From Paracoccus sp. TOH (lineage in GTDB: Bacteria > Pseudomonadota > Alphaproteobacteria > Rhodobacterales > Rhodobacteraceae), in contig NZ_CP098363.1 of assembly GCF_030388245.1 (NCBI RefSeq), positions 124,001-188,000 of the forward strand: DNA of 64,000 nucleotides. Reading direction: 5' to 3'. Numbering within the stretch: the first letter of the stretch is position 1; each line of letters starts with the position of its first letter. The position numbers and the translations under genes were made by a program. The notes beneath the pieces are model-generated. The model saw nothing but the letters and a program-made list of their open reading frames with translations, was not told the origin of the DNA and searched no databases. Below, in pieces: positions 8,021 through 16,808 of this stretch.

Positions 8021-8317
8021 CTAGATCGAAACGAGCGGCGCAAGGTCTTCGCGCAGACGTTCGGCGGCATCGAGCCGTGAAAGCAGGCGGGCGCGGATTT
8101 TACGCTCGGCATAGCCCAATGCTTCTGCCTCCTGATCTTCGGGGAAGATTTCTCCGCTATGGTCAACCACAGCTCCCCATTTCCGGTCAAAGCCGAAGGT
8201 CACGCGAGCCTCATGCCCGTAACCCTCCCAGATCCTTACGGGGATGCCGTTGTTTTCACCATTGGCCTGCCAATGGATCGGAAGGTTCTCGATGATAGAC
8301 CGTGCCGTTTGGCTCAT
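8021..8317 (-). CDS. hypothetical protein
   Basis: The 98-residue product has a strong AGGAGGAA ribosome site before the ATG at 8317. A beta-rich N-terminal half (IPVRIWEGYGHEARVTFGF) is followed by a helical C-terminus (AERKIRARLLSRLDAAERL). No family recognised. It is part of the leftward accessory chain. Confidence 0.55.
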   Translation of the reverse strand: MSQTARSIIENLPIHWQANGENNGIPVRIWEGYGHEARVTFGFDRKWGAVVDHSGEIFPEDQEAEALGYAERKIRARLLSRLDAAERLREDLAPLVSI

Positions 8318-8342
8318 GGCCTTCCTCCTGGTTAGATGGACT

Positions 8343-8678
8343 TCAGATTACGCGCCGGACATCACACTGACGGCAATGCGGACAAGGGTTGCTCTGGGTG
8401 AGAAGGCTGCGCAGGCCATGCCAGCCGCACAGTGCGCAAGAACACCTGTATTTGGGATGCCTGTGTCTCGGCATTGTGGCCTTCGGGGTTTGTGGATCAG
8501 CGCGAGGCAGGCGGTAGGACGCCAGCCACGAGGGACCGTGCGAGTTGCGCAGGCTATGAAGGATTTGGGGCGCAGCGGCGTTCATCCAGAGCGCGTTCAG
8601 CTTCGCCTTCCAAGACCGGCCATTCTGCTTGGCGAAGCTCTGCAAGGCCGCTTGCTGATCGGGGGTGATGGTCTGCAT
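8343..8678 (-). CDS. hypothetical protein with C-terminal cysteine pairs
   Basis: The 111-residue product starts at the ATG at 8678 after AGGAGG (MQTITPDQQAALQSFAKQNG). The N-terminal half resembles short helical proteins common on plasmids. The C-terminus has CSCALCGWHG and CPHCRQC, a likely zinc-binding knuckle. Function unknown. Confidence 0.55.
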   Translation of the reverse strand: MQTITPDQQAALQSFAKQNGRSWKAKLNALWMNAAAPQILHSLRNSHGPSWLASYRLPRADPQTPKATMPRHRHPKYRCSCALCGWHGLRSLLTQSNPCPHCRQCDVRRVI

Positions 8679-8698
8679 GTCGGCCTCCTGCCGGTGGG

Positions 8699-8863
8699 TT
8701 ATTGGACGCGGCGCGGCCACGCGGGACATGGCTGGCCTGTTGTCGCTTCATATTGCTTTTCCAGCTTCTCGATCTGGATCGCGAGGCCATTGCTCGGGGT
8801 GGACCAGTGGGCAGCGTCGAGACGTTTGATCTCGTCCAGAATGCTCTTGGGGTTGTCGCGCAT
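8699..8863 (-). CDS. small helical protein (54 residues)
   Basis: A leftward frame runs from the ATG at 8863-8861 (GAGAG five bases upstream) to TAA at 8701-8699. The product MRDNPKSILDEIKRLDAAHW and onward is mostly helix with a proline-rich end. It is the first gene of the leftward chain, next to a repeated 11-base element that may control it. No family recognised. Confidence 0.45.
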   Translation of the reverse strand: MRDNPKSILDEIKRLDAAHWSTPSNGLAIQIEKLEKQYEATTGQPCPAWPRRVQ

Positions 8864-8885
8864 CTGATCTCTCGGACAAGGGATG

Positions 8886-8943
8886 TTTATCTACGAAAAG
8901 ATATAATGACGGAGCTTGCCATTTGCAAGCACTTTATCTACGA
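8886..8943. promoter_or_regulatory. divergent promoter region with a repeated 11-mer around a TATAAT box
   Basis: TTTATCTACGA occurs at 8886-8896 and again at 8933-8943, 47 bases apart. Between them are TATAAT at 8902-8907 and an inverted repeat CTTGC/GCAAG. The region separates the leftward small-gene chain from the rightward gene at 8959, so the repeats may bind a regulator of both. Confidence 0.45.
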
Positions 8944-8958
8944 TATGAGAAAATACGA

Positions 8959-9441
8959 ATGGAAGGAGCTACCTTGCCCGTAGCAGCTGAAGCAAATCAG
9001 GAAGCCCGGAAATGGGCTTGCATCACGGTTCATCCGTCATTGCCATCGAAGGCGGTACAGTTGGCGGGTGTCCGTGCCTGGGCCGGATATTCCAGCGTTG
9101 ACGCTTCTCAAATCTATGCCGATGACGTGAGCGAGGTTGGGCGCACAACGCGCTGGGAAGGGAAATTGCCTAAGCGCGAAACTTTGATGGCCGCTCTTGC
9201 TGCGCAACCGGGTTCACGCAACCAGGTCTATTTCCGATCTCCGCTGTGTGTCGGGTTCAGCGAGAAACACGCGGCCGACACCATCGCGAGGATCTTCGCG
9301 AATGATGCTCTCGTGTTTGTGCAGTCGGAAGCCGTTCTCTACCGGCGCGGTGACGATCTAACTGATCTCCTTGATGCGGTTGCTCGTGAGGCAAAAGCAG
9401 CAACGCAGCGACGGTATCGCGCTAGCAACAAAATAGTCTAA
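8959..9441 (+). CDS. hypothetical protein
   Basis: The product is about 160 residues. The ATG at 8959 is used here, but a TTG at 8974 has a better ribosome site (AAGGAG five bases upstream). The middle contains VRAWAGYSSVDASQIYADDVSEVGR; the end is a basic helical tail. Predicted soluble. No family recognised. Confidence 0.5.
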   Translation: MEGATLPVAAEANQEARKWACITVHPSLPSKAVQLAGVRAWAGYSSVDASQIYADDVSEVGRTTRWEGKLPKRETLMAALAAQPGSRNQVYFRSPLCVGFSEKHAADTIARIFANDALVFVQSEAVLYRRGDDLTDLLDAVAREAKAATQRRYRASNKIV

Positions 9442-9456
9442 TCGAAAGAGGATTGA

Positions 9457-9654
9457 ATGATGAAGTCAGAGATCATCAAGTGGGCAGGAGTCGAGGTCAC
9501 TTTAATATCGGGGTCTTCGGTAGATTTTCGCATGGAGTTGGACGATTGCGTCATTATTTCAAGCACAGAATCGAAGAGCGGTGCGTGGGAGATATGGTCC
9601 GGTGACGAAGATGATCTGGAATCTAAGATCATGGAACCCACATTTCCCAAGTAA
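9457..9654 (+). CDS. small acidic protein whose 3' end lies in the IS1380-family element
   Basis: The 65-residue frame has GAGG before ATGATG. It encodes an acidic product (WSGDEDDLE near the end). If the IS left end is at 9637 as inferred, the last five or six codons and the stop come from the IS, so the native C-terminus may have been lost. Function unknown. Confidence 0.4.
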   Translation: MMKSEIIKWAGVEVTLISGSSVDFRMELDDCVIISSTESKSGAWEIWSGDEDDLESKIMEPTFPK

Positions 9655-11307
9655 GGCGCTGATTTCGCTGTCCTGACCATTATATTTCCTATATAAAACA
9701 TGGTGTTGAAGGCTGCGAGGGGCGCGTTTCATGGATCACCCAGAGGGTGCGGGCTTGCAACGGGCAGATCGGGTGGATTTCGACCCTCGCGTGCGGCTGG
9801 AATTTCGCGGCACGCAGCTCAGTTCCGACGGCGGCCTTCTGGTGATGCGCGAGCTTGATGACGCGCTCGGGTTGTCCGATTTGGCGTCAGCGGCGCTGCG
9901 CGATACTCGCTCTGGCAAGAACACGGTCCATCGGCTCGACGGCCTGTTCCGGCAATCAGTCTTTGGGCGGCTGGCCGGATACGAGGATGTCAACGACGCC
10001 AACCGTCTCGCCTGCGATCCGGTCATGCGCCAAGTTGTCGGCGGCAGAGCGGTCGATGCACAAGCGGCCTCGGCATCGCAGATGGGACGGTTCGAGACCG
10101 AGACGCTGGCTCTGGCCGGGAACCGTGCCGCGCTGGCCGACCTGAACGGGCAATGGATCGACCGGTTCCATGACCGTAACGGGCTGAAGTACATCGTTCT
10201 GGACATGGACAGCTCGGTCAGCCCGACCCATGGCGACCAGGAAGGGTCCGCCTGGAATGGCCATTTCGACTGTAGCTGCTATCACCCCAACTTTCTGTTC
10301 AACCAGTTCGGGATGCTGGAACGCTGCGCCCTGCGCCATGGCAACGTCCACAGCGCCGATGGCTGGCGTGATGTTCTCGACCCCGTCATTGCGCGCTACG
10401 CGGAGCGCGACCTTGGTGGCAGGTTCTTCCGGGCCGATGCTGCCTACGCGATCCCGGCGATCTATGAGCGATTGGAAGAAGCGCGGTTCTTCTACGCCAT
10501 CCGGCTGCCCGCAAACGCGGTCCTCAAGGACAAGATCGCGCATCGGCTAACGCGCCCTGTCGGGCGGCCGTCACTGACCAAGGTCAAGCGGTTCTTCGAG
10601 GAATTCGAGTATCAGGCGGCGTCCTGGGACAAGGAACGCCGGGTGATCGCCAAGATCGAATGGCATCCGGGCGAACTGTTCCCGCGTGTCGGCTTCATCG
10701 TCACCAACCTGCCGATGGAGCCGGACTGGGTGGTGCGGTTCTACAACCAGCGCGGCACCGCCGAGCAGCACATCAAAGAGGGCAAATACGCCTTTCGCTG
10801 GACGCGGCTGTCGTGCCGGAAGTTCCGCGACAATGAGGTGCGGCTGCAACTGCACGCCCTGGCGTACAACCTGGCCACCTTCTTGCACTGCATCGAGCTG
10901 CCCGAGGCCATGGCCGACTGGTCGTTGACCAGCCTGCAACTGAAGCTGATCAAGATCGGGGCACGTGTGGTCCGTCACGCCCGCACCATCACCTTCCAGC
11001 TGGCCGAGGTCGCTGTCACCGGCACGATGGTACGCGCCATCCTCGCCGCTATCCGCCGATTGCGAGCGCCACCGCTATGCGCATGATCGCGATCCACGCT
11101 CAAACTGAACGAAAGCGGCTGGACAGATCTGTCCGCTGCGCTGAAAAACGCCGCCCCTGGGCAAGGAAACAGCGGCTTCGCGGTCTGATCCGTCCAGATC
11201 CAGCAGTCTGCGCGACCGCAGGTGCCGCTTGCGGCAGAAAATCCTTGTCTAGCGCTCGGATACAGGCGATCTTCACCTCAAACGACACGCCACTTGGGGA
11301 ATGCAGG
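9637..11307 (+). mobile_element. IS1380-family insertion sequence (about 1.67 kb)
   Basis: Ends inferred from imperfect inverted repeats: the left end reads CCCACATTTCCCAAGT (from 9637) and the right end, read inward from 11307, CCTGCATTCCCCAAGT, matching at 13 of 16 bases. Both begin with CC as is usual in this family, and the length fits. I see no target duplication in the four flanking bases, so a rearrangement is possible. It sits directly upstream of sul2 and could supply a promoter. Confidence 0.65.
9731..11086 (+). CDS. IS1380-family transposase
   Basis: The 451-residue DDE transposase begins MDHPEGAGLQRADRVDFDP. Family features visible are GTQLSSDGGLLVMRELDDALGL at the start, VLDMDSSVSPTHGDQEG (first catalytic aspartate region, about residue 160), FFRADAAYAIPA (second aspartate, about 240) and FYNQRGTAEQHIKEGK (catalytic glutamate region, about 340). 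The length is typical for IS1380/IS1247-like elements. It appears intact. Confidence 0.9.
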   Translation: MDHPEGAGLQRADRVDFDPRVRLEFRGTQLSSDGGLLVMRELDDALGLSDLASAALRDTRSGKNTVHRLDGLFRQSVFGRLAGYEDVNDANRLACDPVMRQVVGGRAVDAQAASASQMGRFETETLALAGNRAALADLNGQWIDRFHDRNGLKYIVLDMDSSVSPTHGDQEGSAWNGHFDCSCYHPNFLFNQFGMLERCALRHGNVHSADGWRDVLDPVIARYAERDLGGRFFRADAAYAIPAIYERLEEARFFYAIRLPANAVLKDKIAHRLTRPVGRPSLTKVKRFFEEFEYQAASWDKERRVIAKIEWHPGELFPRVGFIVTNLPMEPDWVVRFYNQRGTAEQHIKEGKYAFRWTRLSCRKFRDNEVRLQLHALAYNLATFLHCIELPEAMADWSLTSLQLKLIKIGARVVRHARTITFQLAEVAVTGTMVRAILAAIRRLRAPPLCA

Positions 11308-11347
11308 ATGAGACTCATGCTCGATTATTATTATTATAGAAGCCCCC

Positions 11348-12163
11348 ATGAATAAATCGCTCATCATTTTCGGCATCGTCAACATAACCTCGGACAGTTT
11401 CTCCGATGGAGGCCGGTATCTGGCGCCAGACGCAGCCATTGCGCAGGCGCGTAAGCTGATGGCCGAGGGGGCAGATGTGATCGACCTCGGTCCGGCATCC
11501 AGCAATCCCGACGCCGCGCCTGTTTCGTCCGACACAGAAATCGCGCGTATCGCGCCGGTGCTGGACGCGCTCAAGGCAGATGGCATTCCCGTCTCGCTCG
11601 ACAGTTATCAACCCGCGACGCAAGCCTATGCCTTGTCGCGTGGTGTGGCCTATCTCAATGATATTCGCGGTTTTCCAGACGCTGCGTTCTATCCGCAATT
11701 GGCGAAATCATCTGCCAAACTCGTCGTTATGCATTCGGTGCAAGACGGGCAGGCAGATCGGCGCGAGGCACCCGCTGGCGACATCATGGATCACATTGCG
11801 GCGTTCTTTGACGCGCGCATCGCGGCGCTGACGGGTGCCGGTATCAAACGCAACCGCCTTGTCCTTGATCCCGGCATGGGGTTTTTTCTGGGGGCTGCTC
11901 CCGAAACCTCGCTCTCGGTGCTGGCGCGGTTCGATGAATTGCGGCTGCGCTTCGATTTGCCGGTGCTTCTGTCTGTTTCGCGCAAATCCTTTCTGCGCGC
12001 GCTCACAGGCCGTGGTCCGGGGGATGTCGGGGCCGCGACACTCGCTGCAGAGCTTGCCGCCGCCGCAGGTGGAGCTGACTTCATCCGCACACACGAGCCG
12101 CGCCCCTTGCGCGACGGGCTGGCGGTATTGGCGGCGCTGAAAGAAACCGCAAGAATTCGTTAA
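11348..12163 (+). CDS. sul2: sulfonamide-resistant dihydropteroate synthase Sul2
   Basis: The 271-residue sequence, starting MNKSLIIFGIVNITSDSFSD and ending LKETARIR, is as I remember Sul2. It condenses 6-hydroxymethyl-dihydropterin diphosphate with p-aminobenzoate in folate synthesis but is insensitive to sulfonamides. The upstream ATTATTATTATTATAGAAGCCCCC leader is the one usually found with sul2. A truncated glmM follows, the normal sul2 context on mobile elements. Placement beside an IS1380-family element instead of the usual ISCR2 is notable. Confidence 0.96.
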   Translation: MNKSLIIFGIVNITSDSFSDGGRYLAPDAAIAQARKLMAEGADVIDLGPASSNPDAAPVSSDTEIARIAPVLDALKADGIPVSLDSYQPATQAYALSRGVAYLNDIRGFPDAAFYPQLAKSSAKLVVMHSVQDGQADRREAPAGDIMDHIAAFFDARIAALTGAGIKRNRLVLDPGMGFFLGAAPETSLSVLARFDELRLRFDLPVLLSVSRKSFLRALTGRGPGDVGAATLAAELAAAAGGADFIRTHEPRPLRDGLAVLAALKETARIR

Positions 12164-12249
12164 CTGCACATTCGGGATATTTCTCTATATTCGCGGTTCA
12201 GCAGGCATGTCCCCTTTGAGGGCGACCCGACGACAGGATAATCGACCTT

Positions 12250-12422
12250 ATGGTGCGCAAATATTTCGGCACAGACGGTATTCGTGGCAAAGCCAACGAA
12301 GGCGCGATGACGGCGGAAACCGCCTTGCGCGTCGGCATGGCGGCTGGCCGTGTCTTTCGTCGCGGTGACCACCGCCATCGTGTCGTGATCGGCAAGGATA
12401 CGCGCCTGTCGGGCTATATGCT
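12250..12422 (+). pseudogene. glmM: truncated glmM (phosphoglucosamine mutase) remnant
   Basis: The first 57 or so codons of glmM ([18 protein letters not shown] to DTRLSGYML) are intact, then the sequence switches to unrelated DNA. This deletion derivative travels with sul2. The active-site serine region lies beyond the break, so no enzyme can be made. Confidence 0.9.
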
Positions 12423-12760
12423 TGGAAGTCAGAGGGACCGATATAACCGATGCTTCTCATGTCCGCGTGGCAATCGGGGCGATGGGCGCTGGGTATATTT
12501 CCGTTGAACCGCCGAGCGGCGGCCTCGTTTCGCGAGACCTAAGACTTGGCAATAATCTGATGGAGAAAATAACGCTGCCGATCCCCGAGACGCATGGGCT
12601 CGACCTCTACGACGGTAAAGTTCTGGTGTTTCAACGCAGCGGGAACCAGTTCAAAATGTGGGCACTGGAAGCGGATGATTTCCTCACGGCCTTTGGCAAC
12701 AGGTTGTACGACGTCAAGGCTATGGGGAGTGGGAGACGTTATGGACCAATCGCCGCATAG
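12423..12760 (+). pseudogene. 3' fragment of an unidentified gene fused to the glmM break
   Basis: From just after the break an open frame of about 112 codons runs to a stop at 12758-12760. The part from GGLVSRDLRLGNNL to SGRRYGPIAA looks like genuine protein sequence but has no start of its own. I do not recognise the family. It is probably the tail of a gene cut when the sul2-glmM segment arrived. The next 130 bases hold nothing clear. Confidence 0.4.
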
Positions 12761-12893
12761 TGGATCACTATTTGGCGCATCGTTGCAACGGAGCCAGTTT
12801 CCAATCTTTGCAGTAGTCTACGCGGTCGCGCGTGGCGGCGATGGCGGAGCTGTTCTGCCGACACCAGCGCGGCGCCTCCAGCGAACGCAGCGG

Positions 12894-13604
12894 CTACGCG
12901 GCGGACTTTGCCGGTTTCAAGGTGCTCGTGGGATAACCAAAGGCGAAGAAAAAGTGCGACACCCGGATCGTTCCGTGGCTGGGCGCCAGCGCCGGCTCGC
13001 GCTCATGTTCCGTGTCGAAGTCTGCGGCCGTGAAGAGCGGAGACGGTCGCGCGTAGGGCTCGCCGGCGGCCGTCAGCCGCAATCGCAAGAGGGTGGCTAG
13101 CGCTGTCTCACCCAGCGCATCCCGGATCGGTGGAACAATCTCCTCTTCCGGATCGAGCAGCACGCCGACCATGGCGGCGACCGCCTGCCGCCGGCTGTAG
13201 ATTCCGGTCACGAAACGCCCGAGCCCCTGCTCGCGCAGGTAATGGTCGCGGTGCTTCTTCTGGCGTCCGAGCCGCTTGAACTCGAAGACCAGCTTCATGG
13301 ACTGAACCTCGCTGTTCCAGCCATAGACGATGTCGGTCCTGCGCTCCTCGACCAGCTCGCCGGTCGTCGGGTCGATCTCACCGATAACGTCCTCGGCCGC
13401 CCACATGCCCAGTAGGCCGCGCTCGCGCGCGACATGGTTCTCGACATAGACCTTGAGGCGCTTGGTGAGCGCGTCTTCCTTGGTTTTGGGATTGAAATCC
13501 GGCCTTGGTCGCTCCGCGAGCTCCGACCAGCCCTGCCGGAGCGCTTCGACTGCTTCGGTCGCCGGTTGCAGCGGGAAGGCCGAAAGCCAATCGGCAGCCG
13601 CCAT
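12894..13604 (-). CDS. putative PD-(D/E)XK-type nuclease partner of the DNA methyltransferase
   Basis: The product is about 236 residues from MAAADWLSAF; the start overlaps the methyltransferase stop by one base (TGATG), showing translational coupling. TDIVYGW (Asp91) followed by LVFEFKRLG (Glu108, Lys110) gives the D...ExK arrangement of PD-(D/E)XK nucleases. The helical start NPKTKEDALTKRLKVYVENHV is also typical of restriction-associated proteins. It probably cuts DNA or is a non-catalytic partner of that fold. Inference from motif and operon. Confidence 0.55.
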   Translation of the reverse strand: MAAADWLSAFPLQPATEAVEALRQGWSELAERPRPDFNPKTKEDALTKRLKVYVENHVARERGLLGMWAAEDVIGEIDPTTGELVEERRTDIVYGWNSEVQSMKLVFEFKRLGRQKKHRDHYLREQGLGRFVTGIYSRRQAVAAMVGVLLDPEEEIVPPIRDALGETALATLLRLRLTAAGEPYARPSPLFTAADFDTEHEREPALAPSHGTIRVSHFFFAFGYPTSTLKPAKSAA

Positions 13605-16600
13605 CACGCACTCACCGCCAAACTGTCGGACCCAGCGCGGGATTGAACGGTCCGCACTATATGTTCGGCGTCGCGCAGCGCTTGGCGAACGGTCCAACTG
13701 CGCTGCGTAAGCGGCCGCACCAGATAAAGGCTGCCGTCGATCCAGAGCTGCGCGTCCGGGACGAGGGTGAGATAGTCCCCCGACGGAATGGTGCGCAGGC
13801 CTGATTTCCTGAGCGCAGCCAGCGTCTCGATAACCAGTTCATCATTTACGGCGGTCGCGACATCGGGCGCCGCCCGACCCTTTTCAGCATAGCTGATCTT
13901 CACGATCCCCGAGGGCCCGGCTCGGGCCGGGTCATTGGCGACGACGTCGACGTGGAAGCGCCCTCGGCCACCCGTCTTATCGCGCCAGGCGGTAAGCGCC
14001 GATGCCAGCGCATCTGCGTAGATTCGGAAATCCTGCACGTCGGCGGTCCGCTGGGCCGGCGTGTCGAGGCTTTTGAAGCTCCGGGGACGGATCGACGGCA
14101 TAAGCACCTCGACGGTCTCGATGACCAGCGTCTGCTCTTCGTCCGTCAGGCCAAAATAGGCGAAGACAGCCGCGTCGAGTTCGCCGCGAAGCGACTGGTA
14201 CTGATTGAGCTGGAGTAGCTCCTGCTGGGATCTCAGCTGGTCGACGTGATCCGTGATCGACACCAACGCCGAGGCGGCTGCGCCAGGATCGGGTGCGTCT
14301 TCGGGTGGGAAGAACGGAAAGGCATCGACATCCGTTAGATGGATGCCATTGCGCTCGCACAGCATCTTCCAGCCGCGCATCATCAGAAAATAGCGGGCCA
14401 GCGTGGAGCGCAGATAGACTGCGGCGAACTTCAGCAGCGGTGCGTCCGGCTTCGGGCCGGCGATGACGCCGATGCTGTGGGTGAAGCTCGCAGGCTCATC
14501 ATAGTAAACTGCGCGGACATTCTGCTGCTCGCGCGAGAAGCCATCCGGAAAGATCACGCGCGGGCCCTCGAACACAGCGAGCACGGCGTCGTTGAGGCCG
14601 ACGACAGTATTCTTGTCCTCGGGCCAGGGCCGAAGCAGATCGGGATGCAGGACAGGTACGCCGGCGCTGAGCGCGGCGATCGGGACGTGAAGCATGTCAC
14701 GAAGCGGACCCGGATCGACCGCCACCCGGCTCTTGTCTTCGAGATGGATGCCCTTTCGGTAGGTCCAGCGTCTGAACTCGCGAGGTCCGCGCCAGAAATT
14801 GGCGAAGGTGCCGCGCATGCTGAGACGGCTCCAGATCGCCAGGTCGTTGGCATCGCCCCACATCATGGTGACGAGGAGCTGTGGATCCTCCGCGACCGAG
14901 CGGGTCTGCAGCGCATGCCGATCGGCCGACTGCATGGTGAGGCGGCCAAGCGCCAAGCTCAAGTCAGCCTTCGGAACGAGATAGTCGAACGTCTCGCCGA
15001 ACGGGATGGTCGAGGGAACCGCCTCGCCGCGGCGCGCGCCCAGAAACACATGGCAGGTATTCTCGGCCGTCGGGAACAGCAGCCCTTGGAGATCGCCAAA
15101 GTTGATGATGCGGCTCGGCTTGTAGGCGTGCAGGAGATAGGAGACGAACGCCTCGCTTGACGCGCCAAGCAACTGGCCGATCGGCAGGATTAGGCAGGTT
15201 CGCCCGTCCTCCTCCAGAAAGTCGAGCGCGCGCAGAGCATAGGCCCCAGCCATCTGCCGACGGGCGAAAGGCGTTCCCGCGCGATCGGCCCAGTCGTCCG
15301 CAGAGGTATGCGTTTCGCCTTCCGGCTCGGCCCAAGGTGGGTTGGAGATGATCAGGGAGAAACGGCGACCATAGAAGGCATGGTTGTCTTCAAAGAAGTC
15401 GGCGCGATCACGCCCGTGCGCGAGATTGCGATCCTTGAGTGGCGGCAGCTTAGTGCCATCGCGCTCCTGGGCTTCCAGGATGTCGGCCGGATCAAGCCCC
15501 TCCAGCAGCGACAGATAGAGACTGAAGGCGGTAACGCGGCAGGCCATGAAGTTGATGTCGCCGCCGAAGATACTCCGCTTGAGCAGTTCGCCACGCTCGG
15601 CGAAACCGAGTTGCCGTCCTTCACGTGCTTCTGCGAGCGCGATCAGACGACGATAGGCCGTCGTGAGCAGGATCCCCGATCCGCAGGCACCGTCGAAGAT
15701 GGTCTCCGAAAGCGGATCAGGCGAGGCGAGCAATGCTTGGTCGACCGCGAGCATGGCGAGATTGCGGGGCGTGTAATAGGCGCCATCCTCGGCCTGTTGC
15801 TCCGGCGTCAGGAACTGCTCGTAAAGGCCCGACAGCAGCTCGACCGGAATGTAGCTGAAGTCATAGTTCCAGAAATCGCCCTGGCCGGTGCGCATGTCGG
15901 TGCGGCTCAGGAACTGATCGAGGAGACCAAAGCCGCCGATGGAGAGCGCTGTCCATGGGTCATGCCGGTCATCGCCAAGGAAGTCGCCGTTGAAATCCGA
16001 CCGCAGCCGGTCGATCAGCTTGGCGATCCCTGCAAGGTTTCGCTTGGCGATCAAATCGGGAAGCTGGTCGACCTTGCGCCGGGCGCGATAGGTCTCGCCG
16101 ACAATCTCGCGATGCTCGAGATAGGAGATGAACAACACCTGTCCCATCAGGAGCTCAGCGAGCCGTCTGCGCGCTCGTTTGTCGTCTATCCCGTCCAGCC
16201 CTTCGTCGGTCAGCTTCGCGACAGTAGTCGACAAATTCGATAGGAGCTTGCGATCAACCCTAGCCTTAACATCGAACCATTTCGGCATGCGCCGCGACAG
16301 GTTCGCCGTTGAGACGTCGAGGGCGGAAAACGGACCATCCGGCCGCGCTTCGTCTAGGCGCAAGCGCTCGCCTGCGTTCTTCAGCTTGCGAGCGGGAAGT
16401 GCGATCGCTTCATCGCCTTTGAGTTCGATGACAATCGTCGCGAGATTCTGGTTCCAAATTCGCTGACGCGTCTTGTCCAATTCTGCGTTGGTGAGCGATG
16501 CACCGTCCTCCGCTACAAAGACGACGGTCGGTACGCCTTCCACGTCGAAGACGGCCTGGGCGCGAACTGCCCCATCCGGCTTCAGGAGGGTCTTGATCTC

Positions 16601-16729
16601 CAGCGCATAGGGATGCGTCTCGGGTATCGCCTCGCCGCGCAGATGCAGCACATCCGGCTCAGCCGTATAGCCAAGCTTTTCAAGCCAATTCTGGACCGCG
16701 GTAGCGGTCATGTCCGTTCCATCCGCCAC
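13604..16729 (-). CDS. large class I SAM-dependent DNA methyltransferase (type IIG / Eco57I-like), N6-adenine type
   Basis: The 1041-residue protein has an N-terminal region that may be nuclease-like (FDVEGVPTVVFVAEDG and TIVIELKG, residues 65-110), then a helical region, then the methyltransferase core. GAYYTPRNLA precedes FDGACGSGILL (SAM motif I, near residue 345), and NPPW (catalytic motif IV) falls near residue 460. The C-terminal 400 residues form a target-recognition region including AVYLRSTLARYFLMMRGW. It methylates adenine at a specific site, protecting host DNA. An alternative is a BREX/PglX-like enzyme, but no other BREX genes are present. Start at ATG 16729. Confidence 0.85.
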   Translation of the reverse strand: MADGTDMTATAVQNWLEKLGYTAEPDVLHLRGEAIPETHPYALEIKTLLKPDGAVRAQAVFDVEGVPTVVFVAEDGASLTNAELDKTRQRIWNQNLATIVIELKGDEAIALPARKLKNAGERLRLDEARPDGPFSALDVSTANLSRRMPKWFDVKARVDRKLLSNLSTTVAKLTDEGLDGIDDKRARRRLAELLMGQVLFISYLEHREIVGETYRARRKVDQLPDLIAKRNLAGIAKLIDRLRSDFNGDFLGDDRHDPWTALSIGGFGLLDQFLSRTDMRTGQGDFWNYDFSYIPVELLSGLYEQFLTPEQQAEDGAYYTPRNLAMLAVDQALLASPDPLSETIFDGACGSGILLTTAYRRLIALAEAREGRQLGFAERGELLKRSIFGGDINFMACRVTAFSLYLSLLEGLDPADILEAQERDGTKLPPLKDRNLAHGRDRADFFEDNHAFYGRRFSLIISNPPWAEPEGETHTSADDWADRAGTPFARRQMAGAYALRALDFLEEDGRTCLILPIGQLLGASSEAFVSYLLHAYKPSRIINFGDLQGLLFPTAENTCHVFLGARRGEAVPSTIPFGETFDYLVPKADLSLALGRLTMQSADRHALQTRSVAEDPQLLVTMMWGDANDLAIWSRLSMRGTFANFWRGPREFRRWTYRKGIHLEDKSRVAVDPGPLRDMLHVPIAALSAGVPVLHPDLLRPWPEDKNTVVGLNDAVLAVFEGPRVIFPDGFSREQQNVRAVYYDEPASFTHSIGVIAGPKPDAPLLKFAAVYLRSTLARYFLMMRGWKMLCERNGIHLTDVDAFPFFPPEDAPDPGAAASALVSITDHVDQLRSQQELLQLNQYQSLRGELDAAVFAYFGLTDEEQTLVIETVEVLMPSIRPRSFKSLDTPAQRTADVQDFRIYADALASALTAWRDKTGGRGRFHVDVVANDPARAGPSGIVKISYAEKGRAAPDVATAVNDELVIETLAALRKSGLRTIPSGDYLTLVPDAQLWIDGSLYLVRPLTQRSWTVRQALRDAEHIVRTVQSRAGSDSLAVSA

Positions 16730-16808
16730 TGCATTGATGAAAACATATCACGAACACGCCTGTGGGCATAGTCGCTCAGGAGCGCTGGCGCATATGGCAG
16801 AGCCATTT

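Noticed and set aside
13604..16729. BREX or DISARM system
   Set aside because: Only a methyltransferase, one nuclease-like protein and a regulator are present; none of the other hallmark genes (BrxC, PglZ, DrmA/B) is nearby.
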